Shown here: in pieces, positions 6,517 through 8,584 of the stretch
Numbering within the stretch: position 1 is the first letter of the stretch
Layout: each line of letters starts with the position of its first letter
From: Clostridia bacterium
Lineage (GTDB): Bacteria > Bacillota > Clostridia > Oscillospirales > CAG-272
Direction: 5' to 3'
NCBI GenBank assembly: GCA_024404655.1
Contig: JAKSPR010000113.1
Span: 1-8,584, forward strand
Length of the DNA: 8,584 nt
The notes under the pieces: generated by a model
What the model was told of the DNA's origin: nothing
What the model saw: only the letters and a program-made list of their open reading frames with translations
The model's database searches: none
Made by a program: the position numbers and the translations under genes

Positions 6517-7365
6517 TCATGCCCCGAGGTAGGCGCGCATGGCATCAAGCTGCCCTTCCATGGTTTCCCGCCCGATCCGATAGACCGCTTTCAGTTTTTC
6601 GGGATCGGATTCCGTGCGGGAGATCTCCAGCTTGTGGGGCGGACGGATCACAAAGGCCTCCCCGGCAGCCTCTTTGCGGGCAAGAAAATCAAGCTCGCGG
6701 TTGTACATCTCGTGCCGCTCCTTCATCCCGCGGGCAAGTGCGGGATAGCGGTGCAGAAACACCCGGCAGAGCGCTCCCACAGAGGATTTATGCTTCCGGT
6801 ATTCCTTCGGCTGGGTCAGGACAACCACATTCTTTTCGTATCCCGCCCGCATCATAAAGGCCAGCGGAATGGAATCCACAATACCGCCGTCAAGATAATA
6901 CCCGTCCCCGATCTTCACAGGCCGTGATACCAGCGGCATGGAGGCAGATGCACGCAGCCAGTCCATATCTTCCCCCGTGCCCTCTCTGATCTCTTTATAT
7001 ACGGCTTTCCCCGTGACGATATCCGTTGCCACGGCGTAGAACTTCATGGGATTTTTACGGAAGGTCTCAATATCAAAAATGTCAAGGGAGAACGGCAGTG
7101 TCTCATAGCAGAACTTCGCCCCGTACATATCCCCGGTTCTGATCAGCGACCGCACGGAGCAGTACCGCGGATCTCCTGCAAAGCGGACATTATAGCGGAT
7201 CGCCCGTCCGATCTGCCTTGATTTCAGATTGCAGCCGAATACCGCCCCCGCAGAGACACCGGCGCATCCGTCAAAGGTGATCCCCTGCTCCATCATCACA
7301 TCCAGCACCCCGGCCGTGAACATCCCGCGCATCGCGCCGCCTTCCAGCGTCAGTCCTGTCTTCAT
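6517..7365 (-). CDS. Patatin-like phospholipase (lipid acyl hydrolase)
   Basis: A 282-aa protein of the patatin family, whose members cleave acyl chains from lipids with a Ser-Asp dyad. It shows the oxyanion-hole motif EGGAMRG (8-14), the nucleophile elbow GVSAG (36-40, Ser38) and the catalytic Asp159 in DGG (159-161), all intact. The C-terminal part (about 190-282) looks like the extra domain of YjjU-type bacterial patatins. There is no signal peptide or clear membrane segment, so it is probably cytoplasmic or loosely attached to the membrane. The frame is open upstream to 7560, but the ATG at 7365 has a GGGAGG box about 7 nt away, MKTGLTLEGG is the usual family start, and the promoter lies between the two starts. 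It appears to be a single-gene unit with its own promoter and terminator. Natural substrate unknown. Confidence 0.92.
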   Translation of the reverse strand: MKTGLTLEGGAMRGMFTAGVLDVMMEQGITFDGCAGVSAGAVFGCNLKSRQIGRAIRYNVRFAGDPRYCSVRSLIRTGDMYGAKFCYETLPFSLDIFDIETFRKNPMKFYAVATDIVTGKAVYKEIREGTGEDMDWLRASASMPLVSRPVKIGDGYYLDGGIVDSIPLAFMMRAGYEKNVVVLTQPKEYRKHKSSVGALCRVFLHRYPALARGMKERHEMYNRELDFLARKEAAGEAFVIRPPHKLEISRTESDPEKLKAVYRIGRETMEGQLDAMRAYLGA

Positions 7366-7392
7366 TCCGTATCCTCCCGCAGTTTTCCCCGA

Positions 7393-7415
7393 TTTTTGAT
7401 ACAGTATATCAAAAA
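7393..7415. promoter_or_regulatory. Palindromic operator candidate at the patatin promoter
   Basis: TTTTTGATA (7393-7401) and TATCAAAAA (7407-7415) form perfect 9-bp arms around the 5-nt centre CAGTA. The palindrome covers the minus-strand -10 element (7403-7408) and the predicted start of transcription near 7396. A dimeric repressor bound there would block RNA polymerase. The symmetry is seen directly; the regulator, if any, is not encoded in the window. Because it is AT-rich and includes the -10 itself, part of the symmetry may be chance. Confidence 0.45.
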
Positions 7416-7431
7416 AATGCCGAAAAGTCAA
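7403..7431 (-). promoter_or_regulatory. Sigma-A type promoter for the patatin gene
   Basis: On the minus strand TTGACT (7426-7431) and TATACT (7403-7408) each differ from consensus at one position and are separated by exactly 17 nt. Transcription would begin near 7396, leaving a leader of about 30 nt containing the GGGAGG ribosome binding site. It is back to back with the plus-strand promoter, the two -35 elements being 21 nt apart. Confidence 0.8.
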
Positions 7432-7452
7432 GCACGGCGTGTACCGGACCAC

Positions 7453-7481
7453 TTGCGTTTTCCCGCCCGGTATGGTATAAT
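7453..7481 (+). promoter_or_regulatory. Extended -10 promoter for the metallophosphoesterase gene
   Basis: TTGCGT (7453-7458) is followed after 17 nt by a perfect TATAAT (7476-7481), with TG at 7473-7474 completing an extended -10 (TGGTATAAT). Transcription would start near 7488, giving a leader of about 50 nt before the ATG at 7541. Confidence 0.82.
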
Positions 7482-7540
7482 GTTGCATCATATATTGAAT
7501 AAAAATGCCGTTTATTCCGTTTGGGAGGTGCTCCTCTGCC

Positions 7541-8584
7541 ATGATATGGTTTTTTCTCATGATTTTTGTTGCCGCTGTCTGCTTTGCGGGCTGCTTTTAT
7601 CTTGTCAGCCGCGTGCGGAAGTTCGATGTCCGCGGCACATGGTTTGATACCAAGAAGAAAGCCGTTCTCTGCGGCACCGCTGTACTGGTTCTGCTCTTTC
7701 TCATCCTGACCCTGATCTTTGATTTCATCAATGCCGTGATCTGCGTTCTGCATCTTGTCCTCATCTGGCTGCTCTGTGACGGCATCGCATTTCTGCTCCG
7801 GCATATCACAAAGATAAAGCCGAAATGCTATCTTGCGGGGATTCTTGCCGTCTTTTTCACCATCGCATGGATGACCTACGGCTACATCGCCGCCCATCAC
7901 GTGATCCGTACCGCCTACGTAATCGAAACGGAGAAATCCGCTGTTTCGGAACCCTTCCGCATCGTCGGCTTTTCCGATTCCCATGTCGGCACCACCTTTC
8001 ACGGAGATGCGCTCTTTGACTACTGCGAGACGATCAACAAAGAAAATCCCGACGTCGTCGTCATCGTCGGAGACTTTGTGGATGACGGCACCGGATATGA
8101 CGATATGATCACCGCCTGCAAAGCCCTCTCCACCCTCCGGGCAAAGTACGGTGTATACTTTGTCAGCGGCAACCACGACGCAGGCTACTATGCCGGAGGC
8201 CGCGGATATAATATGGAGCGTCTGATCAAAGAAATTACCGATAACGGCGTCATCTTCCTTGAGGACGAGACTGCCCCCCTCCCGGGCGGCGTCACAATCA
8301 TCGGCCGGCAGGATAAGGGGACCCCGGGCCGGGCGGATATGAAAACCCTCACAGAGAATATCCCTGCCGACATTTTCACCGTGGTCCTTGACCATCAGCC
8401 CGCGGATTACGCGGCACAGGCAGAGGCCGGGGTCAGCCTCGTTCTCTCCGGTCATACCCACGGCGGACAGTTCATCCCGATCATCCATGCCGGAGAATGG
8501 ATCGGCGCAAACGACCGCACCTATGGTCACGAGACCCGGAACCGTACCGATTCCATTGTGTCCTCCGGCATCGCCGACTGGGCG
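7541..8584 (+). CDS. Membrane-anchored calcineurin-like metallophosphoesterase (3' end cut off)
   Basis: An open frame of 348 codons runs to the last base without a stop, so the gene continues past the window; relatives suggest a few tens of residues are missing. The N-terminus has about four hydrophobic segments (about 1-24, 43-60, 62-80, 97-118). The catalytic domain follows with the metal-binding motifs in order: DSH (146-148), GDFVDD (177-182), GNHD (210-213), a His at 285 in LDHQP, and GHTHGGQ (304-310). These are the ligands of a two-metal phosphoesterase, as in YkuE-like proteins that cleave phosphomonoesters or diesters, possibly of lipids or envelope precursors. The first metal motif reads SDSH, where SDLH is more usual. 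GGGAGGTG lies 10 nt before the ATG. The gene is divergent from the patatin gene across 175 bp. Family certain, substrate unknown. Confidence 0.92.
   Translation, partial: MIWFFLMIFVAAVCFAGCFYLVSRVRKFDVRGTWFDTKKKAVLCGTAVLVLLFLILTLIFDFINAVICVLHLVLIWLLCDGIAFLLRHITKIKPKCYLAGILAVFFTIAWMTYGYIAAHHVIRTAYVIETEKSAVSEPFRIVGFSDSHVGTTFHGDALFDYCETINKENPDVVVIVGDFVDDGTGYDDMITACKALSTLRAKYGVYFVSGNHDAGYYAGGRGYNMERLIKEITDNGVIFLEDETAPLPGGVTIIGRQDKGTPGRADMKTLTENIPADIFTVVLDHQPADYAAQAEAGVSLVLSGHTHGGQFIPIIHAGEWIGANDRTYGHETRNRTDSIVSSGIADWA

Noticed and set aside
7366..7560. N-terminal extension of the patatin gene to the ATG at 7560
   Set aside because: The added 65 residues resemble no patatin part and would cross the patatin promoter and the divergent gene's start; the ATG at 7365 has a good ribosome binding site.
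7409..8530. 373-codon minus-strand frame opposite the phosphoesterase gene
   Set aside because: It is Asp/Gly-rich with no family features, overlaps both divergent promoters, and faces a plus-strand gene with all catalytic motifs intact.

Overview
The window looks like chromosomal DNA of a Gram-positive Firmicute, most likely a Clostridia-type anaerobe (my inference, from lipoprotein signal style, AAGGAGG-type ribosome binding sites and moderate GC). No rRNA, tRNA, CRISPR array, insertion sequence or phage gene is visible, and I see no clearly new multi-gene system.

Region 1 (1-207) is non-coding. It holds a 15-bp-arm inverted repeat (50-98) and a strong intrinsic terminator (157-188) that closes the operon to its right.

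Region 2 (208-6293, minus strand) is a complete oligopeptide/dipeptide ABC importer operon, transcribed in the order oppB-oppC-oppD-oppF-oppA. OppB and OppC form the membrane channel, OppD and OppF are the paired ATPases, and OppA is the lipoprotein that captures peptide outside the cell. A sigma-A type promoter with an extended -10 (6340-6368) precedes a leader of about 140 nt. The leader contains a possible 35-codon reading frame whose stop overlaps the oppB start. A hairpin sits in the 104-nt gap between oppF and oppA.

Region 3 (6294-7365) holds the opp control region, a minus-strand intrinsic terminator (6444-6478), and a patatin-like lipid acyl hydrolase gene read in the same direction as opp but terminated before it.

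Region 4 (7366-7540) is a compact divergent control region with two back-to-back promoters of near-consensus type. A perfect 9-bp-arm inverted repeat covers the -10 of the patatin promoter. To the right (7541 to the window end, plus strand) is a membrane-anchored calcineurin-like metallophosphoesterase, cut off by the window edge. The patatin and phosphoesterase genes could both act on lipids or envelope phosphoesters, but nothing here proves a shared pathway. The most useful second-look items are the non-coding signals: the leader reading frame, the palindromic operator candidate, the oppF-oppA hairpin and the structured DNA upstream of the opp promoter.
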